The translations under genes and the position numbers were made by a program. A stretch of DNA of 5,397 nucleotides, taken from NCBI GenBank assembly GCA_019415425.1, contig DXZF01000097.1, positions 1 through 5,397 of the forward strand. The letters run 5' to 3'. Under the pieces are notes generated by a model. It was given only the letters and a program-made list of their open reading frames with translations, did not search any database and had not been told where the DNA came from. Below, one piece after another: positions 4,448-5,397 of this stretch (positions within the stretch are counted from its first letter, which is position 1; every line of letters begins with the position of its first letter). The stretch comes from Bacillota bacterium (GTDB taxonomy: Bacteria > Bacillota > Clostridia > Christensenellales > QAND01).

Positions 4448-5397
4448 AGCCAGAACAGTTCTTTGAGGCCATGGGGAACATCGATGCAAAGTGGGTGATC
4501 GAGGCCAACAGGGTGCTTTCCCCATCCTCCACGCGTATACAGCGCAGGTGGCTGCGCGCCGTGTGTGCGGCCGTAGTGATCTGCTGCGCATGTGCATTGG
4601 TCTGGATGAAGCAGGGCAGAGAGGTTCTGCAGGTACAGCGGATTGCCTATGCCGCATATGAACGCCGGCAGCAGGCGCCGGAGACGGCTGTGCCGCAAAG
4701 CGAAACCATGTATCAATTGGAAATGGCCATGCAGCAGGGCATACCGGACGGATTTGGCGGAGTGTATCTGGACGACCAGGGGCAATGCGTCATCCTGCTC
4801 TGTCAAGACAGTGAGGACATTCGTCAGGCGTGGCGCGCGATCGCGGGCACCCAGGCGATACGATTTGAGACGGCGCGATTTTCGCAGGCGTACCTGGAGG
4901 CGGTGCTGGAGCGCGTCAGTGCCAAGATGCGCGAGGATGATACCGCAACCTCCGTGCTATCGGCCAGCCTGAATACGCCCGACAACTGCGTAGACGTATA
5001 CTTGCGTGTGGCCGACAGGCAATTGCTCAAGGCGCTGGCCGCGCTGGATCCCCAGGGGCAGGGGGATGCGCTCAACGTGTACTTGGTGGAGGGCGCTGCC
5101 GATGGCGCGCCGCTTGCCGAACTTGCACAGGAAGAACAGGCCGCGCTGACCGATGGACGCCTGAGCGCGCAGCAGATCGCCCTGGACGGGCAACGGGGAC
5201 AGCAGCTGTCCTTTGTGTTACAAAATGCTTTGGATGGGCCGGTGACCTACGGCGAACAGCCGCGACTGCAGATGTGGGCAGAGGGAGCGTGGAAGCAGGT
5301 GCCCGTGCTGCCCGACGTAGCGTGGAACGAGATCGCCCATGTGCTCGAGGCGGGGCAATCACGGCCCATTGCGGTCAATCTGGAAGCGGTGTACGGC
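4444..5397 (+). CDS. Single-pass membrane protein, probable anti-sigma factor with Ig-like ectodomain (3' end missing)
   Basis: The frame opens at the ATG overlapping the sigma factor stop (4444-4447) and stays open for 318 codons to the window end. Residues 1-35 form a short cytoplasmic part with FFEAMGNIDAKWVIEANR, resembling the EALG-x-ID-x-KYIEEA segment of clostridial anti-sigma proteins. It is followed by the basic RIQRRWLR and one membrane helix (about 36-55, with Cys41, 47, 48 and 50). Basic residues before the helix put the N-terminus inside. The outer part begins with an Ala/Gln-rich linker. Next is a domain (about 100-218) starting IPDGFGGVYLDDQGQCVILL, of a style seen in secreted Firmicute proteins. 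After that, 240-318 has LSFVLQNALDGPVTYG, QMWAEGAWKQVP and a terminal VNLEAVYG, strongly recalling the bacterial Ig-like domain I know as Big_14. The expected final strand (LxPGxYR) lies beyond the edge. It probably holds the sigma factor inactive until an envelope signal arrives; this is inferred from operon context and topology. Confidence 0.82.
   Translation, partial: MKPEQFFEAMGNIDAKWVIEANRVLSPSSTRIQRRWLRAVCAAVVICCACALVWMKQGREVLQVQRIAYAAYERRQQAPETAVPQSETMYQLEMAMQQGIPDGFGGVYLDDQGQCVILLCQDSEDIRQAWRAIAGTQAIRFETARFSQAYLEAVLERVSAKMREDDTATSVLSASLNTPDNCVDVYLRVADRQLLKALAALDPQGQGDALNVYLVEGAADGAPLAELAQEEQAALTDGRLSAQQIALDGQRGQQLSFVLQNALDGPVTYGEQPRLQMWAEGAWKQVPVLPDVAWNEIAHVLEAGQSRPIAVNLEAVYG

Noticed and set aside
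4315..5362. Minus-strand frames opposite the anti-sigma gene, including 163- and 96-codon ones
   Set aside because: They lie antisense to a frame that stays open for 318 codons, is coupled to the sigma gene and has sensible topology. Their composition is that of reverse-strand reading.

Overview
The window looks like chromosomal DNA from a GC-rich member of the Firmicutes, probably a clostridial gut-type bacterium. The base composition is roughly 60 % GC by eye, since I could not compute it. The signs are strong GGAGG-type ribosome binding sites, sigma-A promoters, a cre-like (CcpA-type) operator, an ExoA of Bacillus-like length, and an ECF sigma / membrane anti-sigma pair of a style common in Clostridia. 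The organism call is inference; no rRNA or tRNA is present. I see no mobile element, CRISPR array or phage gene.

Layout from left to right. (1) The first 62 bases hold the 5' end of a minus-strand gene that leaves the window, with its own promoter. (2) An iron-type alcohol dehydrogenase lies on the minus strand (217-1365) and ends at a strong hairpin terminator (135-172). (3) A 400-base divergent intergenic region (1366-1765) contains an AT-rich island, a cre-like box, a 10-bp palindrome and a convincing sigma-A promoter facing right. (4) A mannitol-1-phosphate-dehydrogenase-like oxidoreductase lies on the plus strand (1766-2914). (5) A perfect 12-bp hairpin (2928-2956) with a T-tract on each strand serves both this gene and the convergent exoA (2978-3733, minus). 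(6) exoA has a perfect extended -10 promoter overlapped by a palindrome. (7) Divergent from exoA, a two-gene operon begins: an ECF sigma factor (3890-4447) overlapping by ATGA a single-pass membrane protein (4444 to the window end). I read the membrane protein as its anti-sigma factor or sensor; it has a large outer part ending in an apparent Ig-like domain.

How the parts may work together. The two divergent oxidoreductases share a control region with a cre-like box, which suggests a carbon-source-responsive polyol, ketose or aldehyde redox function. No transporter or kinase is in view to fix the substrate. The mannitol-dehydrogenase-like protein keeps the catalytic Lys and Asn of its family but has Gly where the family has His, so its annotated activity should be doubted. 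The sigma/anti-sigma pair is a trans-envelope signalling unit. Its ectodomain architecture is the most unusual thing here. None of this amounts to a clearly new system, but the anti-sigma ectodomain and the altered dehydrogenase active site are the best leads.
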